Position numbers and translations under genes: made by a program. The notes under the pieces are model-generated. The model saw nothing but the letters and a program-made list of their open reading frames with translations, was not told the DNA's origin and searched no databases. A DNA stretch of 64,000 nucleotides from Lentisphaerota bacterium (GTDB lineage Bacteria > Verrucomicrobiota > Lentisphaeria > Victivallales > Victivallaceae), in contig SUVW01000009.1 of NCBI GenBank assembly GCA_015061815.1, positions 27,746 through 91,745 on the forward strand, in the 5' to 3' direction. Positions 1 to 8,620 of the stretch are shown one piece after another. Within the stretch, counting starts at the first letter, position 1; each line of letters starts with the position of its first letter.

Positions 1-15
1 TCGACAACCCGGAAC

Positions 16-44
16 TTTTCAGAATCAGCGTTCTGTTCTGAAAA
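16..44. other. Perfect 9-bp inverted repeat at the window edge
   Basis: TTTTCAGAA at 16-24 is the exact reverse complement of TTCTGAAAA at 36-44, with an 11-nt loop. It lies about 65 bp beyond the stop of the leftward ThuA gene, where a terminator would be expected, but no U-run follows on either strand. The rest of 1-107 shows no convincing gene. Confidence 0.4.
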
Positions 45-107
45 CAAATTTCACGGCTTCCCGACCGCCAATTGATATTCATTGATTTTTCCACTTTTTT
101 ATTCATC

Positions 108-824
108 TTACTGTACTTTTTCTTCCGGTTCAGCCCATTTTCTGCACTCGATGGGGAAATATTCAGCCGGAGCCGCCCAACGAACCGCATTGGAGATCAC
201 CTTCAAAACATTGCGGTCATAGTAAGTAGGAAAAGTTTCATGTCCGGGAGCGAAGTAAAACACCTTTCCTGCTCCACGTTGGAATGTCACACCGGAACGG
301 AACACATCCCCTCCGGCGAACCAGGACATGAATACGATTTTACCATCATCCGGGATACCAAACGGTTCCCCGTACATCTCCTCATGTTCCAAAGTAAATG
401 TTTCCGGAACTCCCTTGACAATCGGATGCGACGGATCGACCGTCCACAATCGCTCTTTTTCTCCGATCTGCCGCCAGCGTAAAGTACAGCTGGTTCCCAT
501 AACCGCCTGAAAAATTTTGGACATGTGACCGGAATGCAGTACAATCAATCCCATACCGGCCAAAACCCGATCCCGGATTTTGGCGGCCAGTGAATCTGCC
601 ACTTCCCGGTGAGCCAAATGAGCCCACCAGATCAGGACGTCGGTATTATTCAGGATTTCATCTGACAATCCCTGTTCCGGATCATCCAATGTTGCGAACC
701 GGATATCAATCCCTTCGCAGTCGATACCGTCTGCGATTGCCCGGTGGATTCCCTCCGGATAGAGGGATTTCACCGGTTCTCTCAATTCATGCCGGAATTC
801 GTTCCAGATACAGAGCCGGATCAT
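108..824 (-). CDS. ThuA-like domain protein (trehalose utilisation type)
   Basis: A 238-residue protein with the ThuA/class I amidotransferase-like flavodoxin fold. It opens with a short strand (MIRLCIWNEF), has the DVLIWWAHLAH segment near residues 63-73, a glycine-rich GLIVLHSGH turn near 91-99, and the typical C-terminal GAGKVFYFAPGHE motif followed by a Tyr-rich helix. ThuA-family proteins act in sugar metabolism, but their reaction is poorly defined. No signal peptide is visible, so it is probably cytoplasmic. Its ATG overlaps the stop of the upstream aminotransferase gene by 4 bp, so the two are translationally coupled. The pairing suggests a shared role in modifying or breaking down sugars. 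The family is confident; the substrate is unknown. Confidence 0.85.
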   Translation of the reverse strand: MIRLCIWNEFRHELREPVKSLYPEGIHRAIADGIDCEGIDIRFATLDDPEQGLSDEILNNTDVLIWWAHLAHREVADSLAAKIRDRVLAGMGLIVLHSGHMSKIFQAVMGTSCTLRWRQIGEKERLWTVDPSHPIVKGVPETFTLEHEEMYGEPFGIPDDGKIVFMSWFAGGDVFRSGVTFQRGAGKVFYFAPGHETFPTYYDRNVLKVISNAVRWAAPAEYFPIECRKWAEPEEKVQ

Positions 825-2020
825 AATTCACCTTTATTCTCATAAACTTTGGTCAGAGCTTTACCGAAAATTTCCGCCATTTCCGGACAATCCATACTCT
901 GATGCGGAATACTGAAAGCCTGTTTTCCGATAAAATCAGCCACCGGACAGCCGGAATTGCGGTAACGACTGGTATTGAAAAGCATGTGTTTATATACCGG
1001 GCCGTAATTTTTATTGGAAATAGCCATACCTTCAGCCTGCAGAGCCGAACCAATAGTAACATTGTCCGCGCCCCAAACTTCCGGTTCAAAAATCAATTCC
1101 AGTGAATAATACCCCTGGCAAGTGGCCTTTTTGCCGGGAGCCTGAATCGAAAATCCAGGCAATCCGGCAGTAGCCCGGCGGAGATTGTCAGCAAAACGAT
1201 TATAGCGTTCAAGACGTTCCGGCAATTTTTTGAGCTGACAGGAAAGGATCGCGGCGCAAAATGCCAAACTGCGGTAGTTGTGACAAACCATTTCTGCCGG
1301 TGGAGGAGATGAAGCACCGCCTTGAGAATCCATCCGTGAATAACCGATATGCTTGGCCCGGTAAATAAGATCAGCCAGTTTTTCATCATTGGTCAAACAA
1401 ATACCACCCTCGCCGGAAGAGAGGGTTTTGCTCTGTTGAAAACTGAAACTGCCGACATCGCCCCAACTGCCGACCCCGCGTCCATTCCATTTGCCCCCCT
1501 GCATGTGAGCGCAATCTTCGATAACAGCGATTCCATGTTTACGGGCAATGGCAATGATTTCATCCAAATTGGCCATACTGCCGTAAAGATGGACCGGTAT
1601 CACAGCTTTGGTTTTCGAAGTAATGGCTTTTTCAAAAGCTTCCGGGGAAAGGCAGCAGGTATCTTTCTCAATATCAGCAAAAACCGGGGTTCCGCCGACA
1701 TATACTACCGACATTGCTGTTGCCAGCCAAGTCAATCCGGGAACAATAACCTCATCCCCCGGCCGGATACCCAACGCCGTCAAGGCACACTCTAAAGTGA
1801 CAGTGCCGTTAGCCATGAATATACCATACTTCGCACCGTGATATTCTGCAAATTCTTTTTCAAACTTCTGTTCAGTGGCACTGTTGAATGACCACTGTCC
1901 GGAAAGATAAAGTTCTTTCAGTTGTTCCGCACACTCTTCATCGACCGGTGGCCATACCGCACGTTTGTATTCAGCCAGAGTGATGACAGGTTTTCCCCCT
2001 TTTACAGCGAGCATTGACAT
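821..2020 (-). CDS. DegT/DnrJ/EryC1/StrS family PLP-dependent aminotransferase
   Basis: A 399-residue fold-type I sugar aminotransferase. The Schiff-base lysine is Lys198 in FSFQQSKTLSSGEGG, and the PLP-binding aspartate is Asp169 in IEDCAH. The N-terminal LAVKGGKPV is typical of the inositol/keto-sugar branch of DegT proteins. The family transfers an amino group, usually from glutamate or glutamine, to a ketosugar. I chose the ATG at 2018-2020 because AAGGAAC lies 6-7 nt upstream. A longer frame back to 2119 exists but adds residues unlike the family and has no ribosome-binding site. It is the first gene of a two-gene operon with the ThuA gene. A promoter and paired direct repeats lie upstream. 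Confidence 0.9.
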   Translation of the reverse strand: MSMLAVKGGKPVITLAEYKRAVWPPVDEECAEQLKELYLSGQWSFNSATEQKFEKEFAEYHGAKYGIFMANGTVTLECALTALGIRPGDEVIVPGLTWLATAMSVVYVGGTPVFADIEKDTCCLSPEAFEKAITSKTKAVIPVHLYGSMANLDEIIAIARKHGIAVIEDCAHMQGGKWNGRGVGSWGDVGSFSFQQSKTLSSGEGGICLTNDEKLADLIYRAKHIGYSRMDSQGGASSPPPAEMVCHNYRSLAFCAAILSCQLKKLPERLERYNRFADNLRRATAGLPGFSIQAPGKKATCQGYYSLELIFEPEVWGADNVTIGSALQAEGMAISNKNYGPVYKHMLFNTSRYRNSGCPVADFIGKQAFSIPHQSMDCPEMAEIFGKALTKVYENKGEL

Positions 2021-2080
2021 GATAAGTTCCTTTTTTTTGATTTGTTTTTCAAGACCATGCATGGTTCGTCTGATGGGATT

Positions 2081-2109
2081 AATGTAGTATTCAAGGAGAG
2101 AAAAATCAA
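2081..2109 (-). promoter_or_regulatory. Sigma70-type promoter of the aminotransferase-ThuA operon
   Basis: Reading leftward, TTGATT (2104-2109) and TACATT (2081-2086) are separated by exactly 17 bp. Transcription would start near 2074, giving a leader of about 54 nt before the ATG at 2020. The -35 box lies directly downstream of the direct repeats at 2123-2151. Confidence 0.5.
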
Positions 2110-2122
2110 ACACCGTCACTTA

Positions 2123-2151
2123 ATCAAAAACAACATTCTGTTTATCAAAAA
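2123..2151 (-). promoter_or_regulatory. Two direct repeats 21 bp apart upstream of the -35 box
   Basis: On the minus strand TTTTTGATAAA and TTTTTGATTAA recur with their starts exactly 21 bp apart (two helical turns), ending about 14 bp from the -35 element. AraC/XylS-family activators bind direct repeats of this spacing next to -35. That assignment is inference; no araC gene is in the window. Confidence 0.4.
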
Positions 2152-3068
2152 CGATATCGCAAAAAAAGAATTATCTTGGGTTATAAAATAATATAATATT
2201 GGTTATTATTATGAATTTGCGTAAAAAAAAAGATCGCCCGGATGAGTTACGCCAAGCATTAAAAATTCATCGAACGTTTCAAAAATCTTCACTATTTATG
2301 TAAAAAATGCAATAAAAGATGAACTGTATTTTTATAAACCCGATAAAAATAATGTTTCCAAAAAACACCAGCATTTATGAAAATGGGAAATTGGGAAATG
2401 GGGAAATGGTAGAAAATGAAAAAAATGGTAACATTCCACATATCTCAATGATATGCAATTTGTTATGCACAAATCATTCTCCTTTTGAATTTTTGCTTGC
2501 CAAATCGGATTGCGGATGATATATCACTTGCGGTGTTGAAGCTTTAATATCTTAATAATATCGCGCCGGTCGCGGCAAGGTTCGGGTAAGTGGCAAAACG
2601 CAGCGAAAAAGCCCTTGTGAAGCCCTTTTGTAAAAAAAACTTCACAGAATTTTTGGCGAGAGTTGAAAAAATTGTCAGCGTTTTTTTATCTTCCCACGCC
2701 ATTCTGAAGCGCATTTTGAGGTTGAAACTTCAGAATTTCGTTGTGAAATGAAATTCTGAAAATCCCTTCACTTTGGTTCAGGAAAACTCAGAATGTACAG
2801 CAACGCCAAAAGAAAATTGACGAAAACGGCAAAAATCTTTCATTTGCCGCTTGCAATTTTATTTATGGAAATTTCATTTCTTGGCGGCTTGATGCACGGA
2901 TATCGCAGAAGCTGTAAAGCCGCGTAAATTTTAAACACATAATTTTCCGCAACGCAGCAGATAAAAGACTGCTGTGACGGTTCTTTCTGCTTAAATTCAA
3001 AAGAAAATCATCCAAACTCACCTTTTTGCCTTGCATTGCGGAGTTTTTGAAAAATAAATCAGAGTTAC
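2152..3068. other. Long AT-rich intergenic region without a convincing gene
   Basis: About 0.9 kb between the DegT promoter region and the CsgG-like cluster. It contains a small tandem repeat of GGGAAAT units near 2384-2408 and the dispersed repeat at 2567-2795. Short frames here (for example 2319-2519, plus strand) have low-complexity AT-driven composition, no ribosome-binding site and no family resemblance. I do not call them genes. Confidence 0.6.
2567..2795 (+). repeat. Dispersed structured repeat, copy A
   Basis: About 229 bp that recurs in the same orientation at 7724-7951, with long identical stretches such as CCCTTGTGAAGCCCTTTTGT and CATTCTGAAGCGCATTTTGA. It contains two inverted repeats: TGTGAAG with CTTCACA, and ATTCTGAAG (2701-2709) with CTTCAGAAT. 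There is no open frame across it. It may be a non-autonomous mobile repeat or a conserved RNA element. The two copies bracket the three-gene CsgG-like cluster. Confidence 0.75.
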
Positions 3069-3097
3069 TTGTATTTTCTTCTATGATGAAGTATATT
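3069..3097 (+). promoter_or_regulatory. Promoter for the CsgG-like/TPR cluster
   Basis: TTGTAT (3069-3074), a 17-bp spacer and TATATT (3092-3097). This would give a leader of about 175 nt containing a GGTGC/GCACC hairpin (3117-3150). A second weaker candidate, TTGAAT (3209-3214) with TATATT (3230-3235) and a 15-bp spacer, lies closer to the gene. Confidence 0.45.
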
Positions 3098-3278
3098 ATT
3101 GAAAGAGTTTACGGTCGGTGCCATTTTGCGGAGAAATGATTTTTTGCACCCTCCTAGGAAATTTCAAAAATTCACAAAGAGGATCGTTCAGCGAAGAAAA
3201 ACTTTTCTTTGAATATGAAATTTTTGTGTTATATTATTGACCGCAGAAAGATAGAAATGATTGCTGTGGAGCAATGAG

Positions 3279-5732
3279 ATGAAAAAAATATTTCTTTGTA
3301 TCATTATTTTAAGTATGGCTTGTGCTGATTTATTCAGCGCAGAAAATAATGTAGGTGACGGTGAAATTCCGGTTATTACCATTGAACCGATGCTCGACCG
3401 TATTGGTTGGTATATGTCACATAAAGCATACACATTTCAGACCCGTCTTTCAGCGGAGTTGTTTACCCGCTGGAAATGTCATATTTCAGCCCGCAACATC
3501 GGATTGCTACTCCATCAGGAGCGTTCATTGTCATCGCTTGAAAAACAGCTCGCTGCCATGCCGTCTCCGCAATGGATTGTCGGTGGTTCTTATCAAAAAG
3601 GGCGCAGGATGAATGGGAAATGGAGTGAAACAGATATTGAACTTTTGCTGATAAATGCTGCTAATGGAGCTTTGCAGCGTGAAGTTTTCCGTGAAAAAGC
3701 AGGACATTACAAAGAGGCAAGATTTATTTCGGATCATATTGCCAAAAAATTGAAACTTTCTCCCCGCAAAGTTGTCACTTCCGCAAGTGTTAACAGAAAA
3801 AATGAAACATGGGCGATTCTGCCGTTTTTTGATATAATGACAATCAAAGATTATAATAAATCCAAAAAGTTTTCGGGAACCGATTATTTTGTCTATCAAA
3901 TTCAGCAGAGCGGAAAATTGAAAAACATTGTTTCCCGGGAAAATATAGATAAAATTTTTGCTGAACATAAGTTGCAGAGTCTCAATAATATAGATGCCGG
4001 AAGTGCCGCCGGAATCGGCAGATTACTTTCCGCTGACCGGATCATTTACGGAATGGTCACTAATGGCGAGGAAAAAGGAATCCGCAGGCTGGATATCCTG
4101 GCTGTTGATTGCAATTCCGGTGTGGTGGTCAACGCTTTTACCGGCACATTTACAAATGAAACACAGGAATCTGAACTTGCCAAAGCCGCTGTAACTATTT
4201 TGAACGTTCCCGATTTATTGCCGCCGACCGGCGGTGGGAAATTCAACGCTGAGGCAATTGATATTGAATCAAAGCGGCTGCTTGATGTTATCCGCAAATC
4301 CCGTTTTCAGTATCGAAGTACTTCCGTTTTAAGCGGACAGATCCTTTCGCTTGCAGAAAGCTATTTTTTGCTCAATTCCAAAGACCACTTCCGTTGTCTG
4401 GTTCTTGCTCATGAACTGGTGTGGAATCTTTATTTCCGGTATTGTCCGGAGCATTGGTATCATATCTACTCCGATAAATCCAAGCCAAACCGTTCGGATC
4501 TGACCACTACAGAAGAACAAAGTAAAATGGCAGCCAACTTCCTGTTGCCGATACTTGACAGGTTGCGCTATCGTTCGATTGCAGAATATAATGATTCTAT
4601 CGGACGGTTGAAGTTCCGATTGTTGGTAAATGCCGGCAGGTGTGATGAAGCCGAAGCTATCTGGCGCAATCGGACAGACGGTGGTTTGGATATAACCGAT
4701 TATGATATGGGAATGTTGGAAATGCGGCGTAAAAATTTCCGCAAAGGCGGCGATTATTTCCTTAAATCCCAGCGTCCCGGACATGCGTTGTACGCATATT
4801 ATTTGAGCGGAGACCACAAACTCGCGTATAAAACCGGAGTGGAAGCAAAGCCGCTATTTACCCCTCGTTACAGCGAAGAATTTCTGATTTGGATCGAATT
4901 GGTTGAAAAATACGGTACACCTGGCGATGCTTTAAAGTGGCTTGAGGCTTTTGAAGAGTACGGCAAAAAAGAATCCACATACTACAAAAATTGTTTCTTT
5001 AATATCGGACTGAACAAAATTGCCGCAGAAAAAATCAAGCAACTGCGTGCCAGCAGTAACCAGATTAAATTTTATCCTGCCAAAGAGCTGTTTGCCCAAT
5101 GGACAAAATATCCAGTCTATTTTCAGGGATTGGGAAATATGCCGCCCAAAGAAGTTGAGTCTGCAGCCGCAATGCTTGAAAAAGAACTCGGTCTGACAGT
5201 AAAAATCCTGCCGGTGCGTCCTTTGCCGGTCAAGGGAGCGTATGATGCCGGACACCATGCATTTGCTGCCGGTAAATTGGAATTGGCGGTGCGTTACGCA
5301 TACGGAGACGCGTTTCCGACCGATGGTATGTTATTTTATATTCTGCTGTCAGATGCAATAAATGATGATGGTATAAATGTGCTTTTTAACAATTTGCCGG
5401 ATTTCGGTATAGCCTCTTTTTCAAGAATGCCGATTGCTGCAACGACGGTTGATTCAGTTAAACTGATTGCAGTTTCGACGACCCGCCAGATTTTGAACAA
5501 CACTATGCGTGAAAATAAGTATTGCAACAATTATCCCTGTATGATGGCGGCGATTTCAAGTTTCAGCCGGTGTAACGAATTGGATTTCAAAATCTGTTCC
5601 GAATGTATGCCAGTTATTAAGAAGGGCAATATCCGGCGGGCGTTGCGCCGTATGGCAAACCGGAATGTTGAAAGACATTGTTCACAAGCAGAAATTAAAA
5701 AATTTGAAGAATATAAAAAGGAGTGGAAATGA
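3279..5732 (+). CDS. Exported protein with CsgG/FlgO-like domain and long helical C-terminus
   Basis: An 817-residue protein with an N-terminal signal peptide (MKKIFLCIIILSMACADLFSA) and no lipobox. Around residues 165-300 it matches the CsgG/FlgO fold: a WAILPFF strand, then SRENIDKIFAEHKLQ, then IGRLLSADRIIYGMV. These correspond to the family's VxxR...l..il.Eq, G.llgAdyvv.G signature. The long remainder is mostly helical with aromatic residues and resembles degenerate TPR-like repeats (PGHALYAYYLSGDHKLAYKTG). The start at 3279 has GGAG 8 nt upstream; an in-frame ATG at 3261 lacks a site. Its stop overlaps the start of the next gene. It is first in a three-gene operon of exported proteins. 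Function unknown; an envelope-associated role is inferred. Confidence 0.75.
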   Translation: MKKIFLCIIILSMACADLFSAENNVGDGEIPVITIEPMLDRIGWYMSHKAYTFQTRLSAELFTRWKCHISARNIGLLLHQERSLSSLEKQLAAMPSPQWIVGGSYQKGRRMNGKWSETDIELLLINAANGALQREVFREKAGHYKEARFISDHIAKKLKLSPRKVVTSASVNRKNETWAILPFFDIMTIKDYNKSKKFSGTDYFVYQIQQSGKLKNIVSRENIDKIFAEHKLQSLNNIDAGSAAGIGRLLSADRIIYGMVTNGEEKGIRRLDILAVDCNSGVVVNAFTGTFTNETQESELAKAAVTILNVPDLLPPTGGGKFNAEAIDIESKRLLDVIRKSRFQYRSTSVLSGQILSLAESYFLLNSKDHFRCLVLAHELVWNLYFRYCPEHWYHIYSDKSKPNRSDLTTTEEQSKMAANFLLPILDRLRYRSIAEYNDSIGRLKFRLLVNAGRCDEAEAIWRNRTDGGLDITDYDMGMLEMRRKNFRKGGDYFLKSQRPGHALYAYYLSGDHKLAYKTGVEAKPLFTPRYSEEFLIWIELVEKYGTPGDALKWLEAFEEYGKKESTYYKNCFFNIGLNKIAAEKIKQLRASSNQIKFYPAKELFAQWTKYPVYFQGLGNMPPKEVESAAAMLEKELGLTVKILPVRPLPVKGAYDAGHHAFAAGKLELAVRYAYGDAFPTDGMLFYILLSDAINDDGINVLFNNLPDFGIASFSRMPIAATTVDSVKLIAVSTTRQILNNTMRENKYCNNYPCMMAAISSFSRCNELDFKICSECMPVIKKGNIRRALRRMANRNVERHCSQAEIKKFEEYKKEWK

Positions 5733-6625
5733 AAAAAATTCTGATTGCAGTTTTTTTGAGTTTAAGCGTTTTTTCTCTCATGGGAAATACCTATGAAAAG
5801 CAGATGCAGCAGGCTGAACAACTTTTCAAGTCAAAGAAATTCAAAGATGCCGCTGTCGCTTTTGATGATGCTTCTCTGGAAACCGAAGATGCTCAAAAAC
5901 GTATCAATGCAAGATTCCGCAGTTGGGAGTGTTTGCAAGAGCTACGAAGCCGTGATGCTGTTTCTACCGCAGAATCTCTGCTTTATGATGAACCGGAGTT
6001 GAGTTTCGAGCGCAAAATCAAACTCATGTCATATATCGCCCGGCATGGCAAAAAAGAAAACCGTGAAAAAGTTTTGAGTTTCGGACTCAATTTGAAAGGT
6101 CTCTCTGAAAGAGAGCGTAGTCAGATTCTGCTTGTAGCCTTGAAAACTCAGGGTACCTGGCAGAGCGAAGCCTACGTCAAAGAAATCCTTGCCATGAAAG
6201 ATCCTGATCCGGCAGCGAAGGCAAATGCACTCGGAGATTTGGCAAATGTTTATCTGTGGAGTAAACGCGATCCTGTCAATGCGCTGAAATATGTCAATGA
6301 AGCACTGGCAATAAAAGAACTTCAGGGACAGGAACGGCAATTTTATCTGCTGGTTCAGGCTCGTTCATATATCGGAGTCAAGCGTTTTGACATGGCAGAG
6401 AGAAGCTATCGTGCCGCTATAAAGATCGGTAAACAGCACAATTTTCAGGAAGCGGCATACAATGAACTTATCCGGGTTTATGTTATGACCAAACAGGGAA
6501 TGAAAATTGAGCCGCTTGTAAAGCAGGCAATAACTGATAAACGGTTGGTAAAACGTCAACGGCAGGTTTTTTCCAATCTGCTGGCTCAAATTGAAAAAGC
6601 AAAACAACAACAAAACGGGAGATAA
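5729..6625 (+). CDS. Exported TPR-repeat protein
   Basis: A 298-residue protein with a signal peptide (MKKILIAVFLSLSVFSLMGNT) followed almost wholly by amphipathic helix pairs of TPR type, for example AEQLFKSKKFKDAAVAFDDA, NALGDLANVYLWSKRDPVNA and MAERSYRAAIKIGKQHNFQEA. TPR arrays mediate protein-protein contacts, so this may be an adaptor for its two CsgG-like neighbours in the periplasm. The ATG at 5729 overlaps the upstream stop (ATGA) and has AAGGAG just upstream, showing translational coupling. The next gene follows after 3 bp. No catalytic motif is visible. Confidence 0.75.
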   Translation: MKKILIAVFLSLSVFSLMGNTYEKQMQQAEQLFKSKKFKDAAVAFDDASLETEDAQKRINARFRSWECLQELRSRDAVSTAESLLYDEPELSFERKIKLMSYIARHGKKENREKVLSFGLNLKGLSERERSQILLVALKTQGTWQSEAYVKEILAMKDPDPAAKANALGDLANVYLWSKRDPVNALKYVNEALAIKELQGQERQFYLLVQARSYIGVKRFDMAERSYRAAIKIGKQHNFQEAAYNELIRVYVMTKQGMKIEPLVKQAITDKRLVKRQRQVFSNLLAQIEKAKQQQNGR

Positions 6626-6628
6626 AAA

Positions 6629-7591
6629 ATGTTACGTTCCAAAAAAATCTTTTCAGTGATGGCAGTTTTTCTTATTTCTTCAATTGCGCTTGCTGATTCA
6701 GTGATAATTTTCAATCCGATGTTGATTGACGGCAAAGGAGTTGATGCCGGACTGTTCAATGATATTGTTTCAGCAGAGCTGTCTTGCTCTGAGCAGATAA
6801 AATTGGTCGATCGTGAACAGCTTGATAAATTGCTTCGTGAAAGAGCTCTCAAACCTAACGGAATGCTCAATGCTGATGATGTCAGTAATATAGGTTCTCT
6901 GCTCGGTGCGGACAGTTTTGTTTCGGGTTCGGTTCGGGAAAAAGGTGATAAGCTTATGATTTTTGTGAAAACCATCTCCGTTAAAACCGGTGTGGTTAAA
7001 ATGAAATATATTAATGTTGCCAATAATCTTGAAAGTGCAGCCGAAAAGACTGCCCAAACTGCGATTGATTTGATCAAAAGTCAGAAAGCTGCAGTAAATT
7101 CCGTATCAACGAAAATAGAAATTCTTGTACCGGAAAAAAAGAGACCGGTTGTAGCAATATTTATTCCGGAAATTCATATTGCAAGTCAGCGTTTGATTGA
7201 TCCGGCAGCAGAAAATGAATTGACCAAATTTTTCCTGACACAGAAGTTTCCGGTGAAACAGCTTGCGCCTTTAGCTGTCGGACAGAATGGTTTACTTGAT
7301 AATCTGATTGGAAATCGTACAAAATTGGTGGAAGCGGCGGAGAAAGTCGGAGCTGCTTATCTTATTTTCGGCGAAGCCATTTCTGAATCTTCAGATACCT
7401 TTGGCAATTATCGTACTTCCAGAGCTCGTGTTGAACTTAAAATAATATCTACAGCAAATAATAACATAGTTTGGGCAGACAGTGCGTATGCTGGTGCCGC
7501 AGATACAGCAGAAATCATTTCCGGCAAAAAGGCGATACAGAAAGCTGCAGTAAAACTTGCACTCAAAGCCGCAGATGTTTTGTTGAAGTAA
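6629..7591 (+). CDS. Exported CsgG-like protein with a second C-terminal domain
   Basis: A 320-residue protein with a signal peptide (MLRSKKIFSVMAVFLISSIALA) and no lipobox cysteine, unlike E. coli CsgG. Residues about 23-140 carry the CsgG pattern: FNDIVSAELS, KLVDREQLDKLLRERALK, then IGSLLGADSFVSGSV. The C-terminal half (DPAAENELTKFFL, then YLIFGEAISES, then RARVELKII) is clearly shared with the CsgG-like protein at 50752-51657, so the two are paralogues with the same architecture. CsgG makes the outer-membrane curli secretion channel, but no curli subunits are near. A generic envelope or regulatory role is more likely. It is the last gene of the operon, with a terminator 80 bp downstream. 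Confidence 0.8.
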   Translation: MLRSKKIFSVMAVFLISSIALADSVIIFNPMLIDGKGVDAGLFNDIVSAELSCSEQIKLVDREQLDKLLRERALKPNGMLNADDVSNIGSLLGADSFVSGSVREKGDKLMIFVKTISVKTGVVKMKYINVANNLESAAEKTAQTAIDLIKSQKAAVNSVSTKIEILVPEKKRPVVAIFIPEIHIASQRLIDPAAENELTKFFLTQKFPVKQLAPLAVGQNGLLDNLIGNRTKLVEAAEKVGAAYLIFGEAISESSDTFGNYRTSRARVELKIISTANNNIVWADSAYAGAADTAEIISGKKAIQKAAVKLALKAADVLLK

Positions 7592-7670
7592 GGATGGTAC
7601 CGGCGTTTCAACATATAAGTAAAACACACATAAAGGTTTCCCGGAACGATGATAGCGGGAAATAGCTTCG

Positions 7671-7699
7671 GCGGCAGGAGAAATCTTGCCGCTTTTTTT
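7671..7699 (+). terminator. Rho-independent terminator of the CsgG-like cluster
   Basis: GCGGCAGG and CTTGCCGC form a GC-rich stem around a short loop, followed at once by seven T residues. It lies about 80 bp after the stop at 7591. Confidence 0.8.
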
Positions 7700-7723
7700 G
7701 CGTTTACACTCGGCGTGTTGCGA

Positions 7724-7951
7724 CGGTTGCGGTAAAGGTCGGGTAAGTGGCAAAAAGCAGCACAAAAGCCCTTGTGAAGCCCTTTTGTGAAAAAAACTTC
7801 ACAGAATTTTTGTCAGACTTGAAAAATTTGCCAGCGTTTTTTTATCTTTCCCCGCCATTCTGAAGCGCATTTTGAGCTTAAAACTTTAGAATCTTGCTGT
7901 GAAATAAATTTCTGAAAATCGCTTCACTTTTGTTCTCAAACATTCAGAATG
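7724..7951 (+). repeat. Dispersed structured repeat, copy B
   Basis: Second copy of the element at 2567-2795, in the same orientation, starting just after the cluster's terminator. It keeps the TGTGAAG/CTTCACA stem exactly. The second stem has decayed (ATTCTGAAG against CTTTAGAAT). Its right end overlaps the last 8 bp of the converging membrane-protein gene, including that gene's TGA stop. Confidence 0.75.
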
Positions 7952-8564
7952 GCTGATTTTTGTTTTGATTATTTTCTGTTTCAGGTGGTTCAGCGGTTCG
8001 TGTATACTGCGGGAAAAACAAAATACGGATTGTCATAATCGCGGTCAACAGCAATAATGGCAATAAAACAATGCTTCCCAGAATGATTACAAGATTATCA
8101 GAGCTATCATATTTGATGGTTGAAAGCAAGTAAGTATTCAATGCTGCATATATGGAAAAAGTCCCCCAAGGGATTACTGTTTTCATTAGTTTTTTCATTC
8201 GGCAACAAAAAGCAGTTGTGGTTAAAACAAGAATGGGACTGAAATATAAAAATTCTAGTTGCAGAAATAACAATTTCATTCCTTCCATACCGCTTATATG
8301 GTTGATTTTGTCAGCAGCAACTACCAAACCGAAAGTAATAATGCCTGCAAACAAAGTAAAAAGTATTATGCGCAGATAATCCCATTTGTTTCCGTAAAAT
8401 GCTGGATAAAAAAAAGGAGAAGCTAATACCAGATAACCAATATAGCATATAACGAAAAAAACTTCTATGTTGTGTGAAAATTTGGGGCGAAATGCAACAA
8501 AACCGGAAACGATGATTCCAAGCACTGCAAAAACATATTTTAATATTTTGTGATTGACAGACAT
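7944..8564 (-). CDS. Hypothetical multi-pass membrane protein
   Basis: A 206-residue protein with about six hydrophobic membrane segments (YVFAVLGIIVSGFVAF, VFFVICYIGYLVLASPFFY, IILFTLFAGIITFGLVVAA, YFSPILVLTTTAFCC, FSIYAALNTYLL, VIILGSIVLLPLLLLTAIM) and a hydrophilic, Asn/Gln-rich cytoplasmic tail. I recognise no family and no catalytic motif. It stands alone between a repeat copy and the tRNA-flanking hairpin island. Its stop codon lies inside the edge of repeat copy B, so the repeat may have supplied the present C-terminus. Confidence 0.55.
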   Translation of the reverse strand: MSVNHKILKYVFAVLGIIVSGFVAFRPKFSHNIEVFFVICYIGYLVLASPFFYPAFYGNKWDYLRIILFTLFAGIITFGLVVAADKINHISGMEGMKLLFLQLEFLYFSPILVLTTTAFCCRMKKLMKTVIPWGTFSIYAALNTYLLSTIKYDSSDNLVIILGSIVLLPLLLLTAIMTIRILFFPQYTRTAEPPETENNQNKNQPF

Positions 8565-8620
8565 CGTCTTCCCCTAATTACACATAGACTTTCTAATAAT
8601 ATATCACTGCAAAAATAAAA

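Noticed and set aside
2319..2519. 66-codon plus-strand frame upstream of the CsgG-like cluster
   Set aside because: Amino-acid composition follows AT-rich DNA and a local GGGAAAT repeat, with no ribosome-binding site or recognisable domain.
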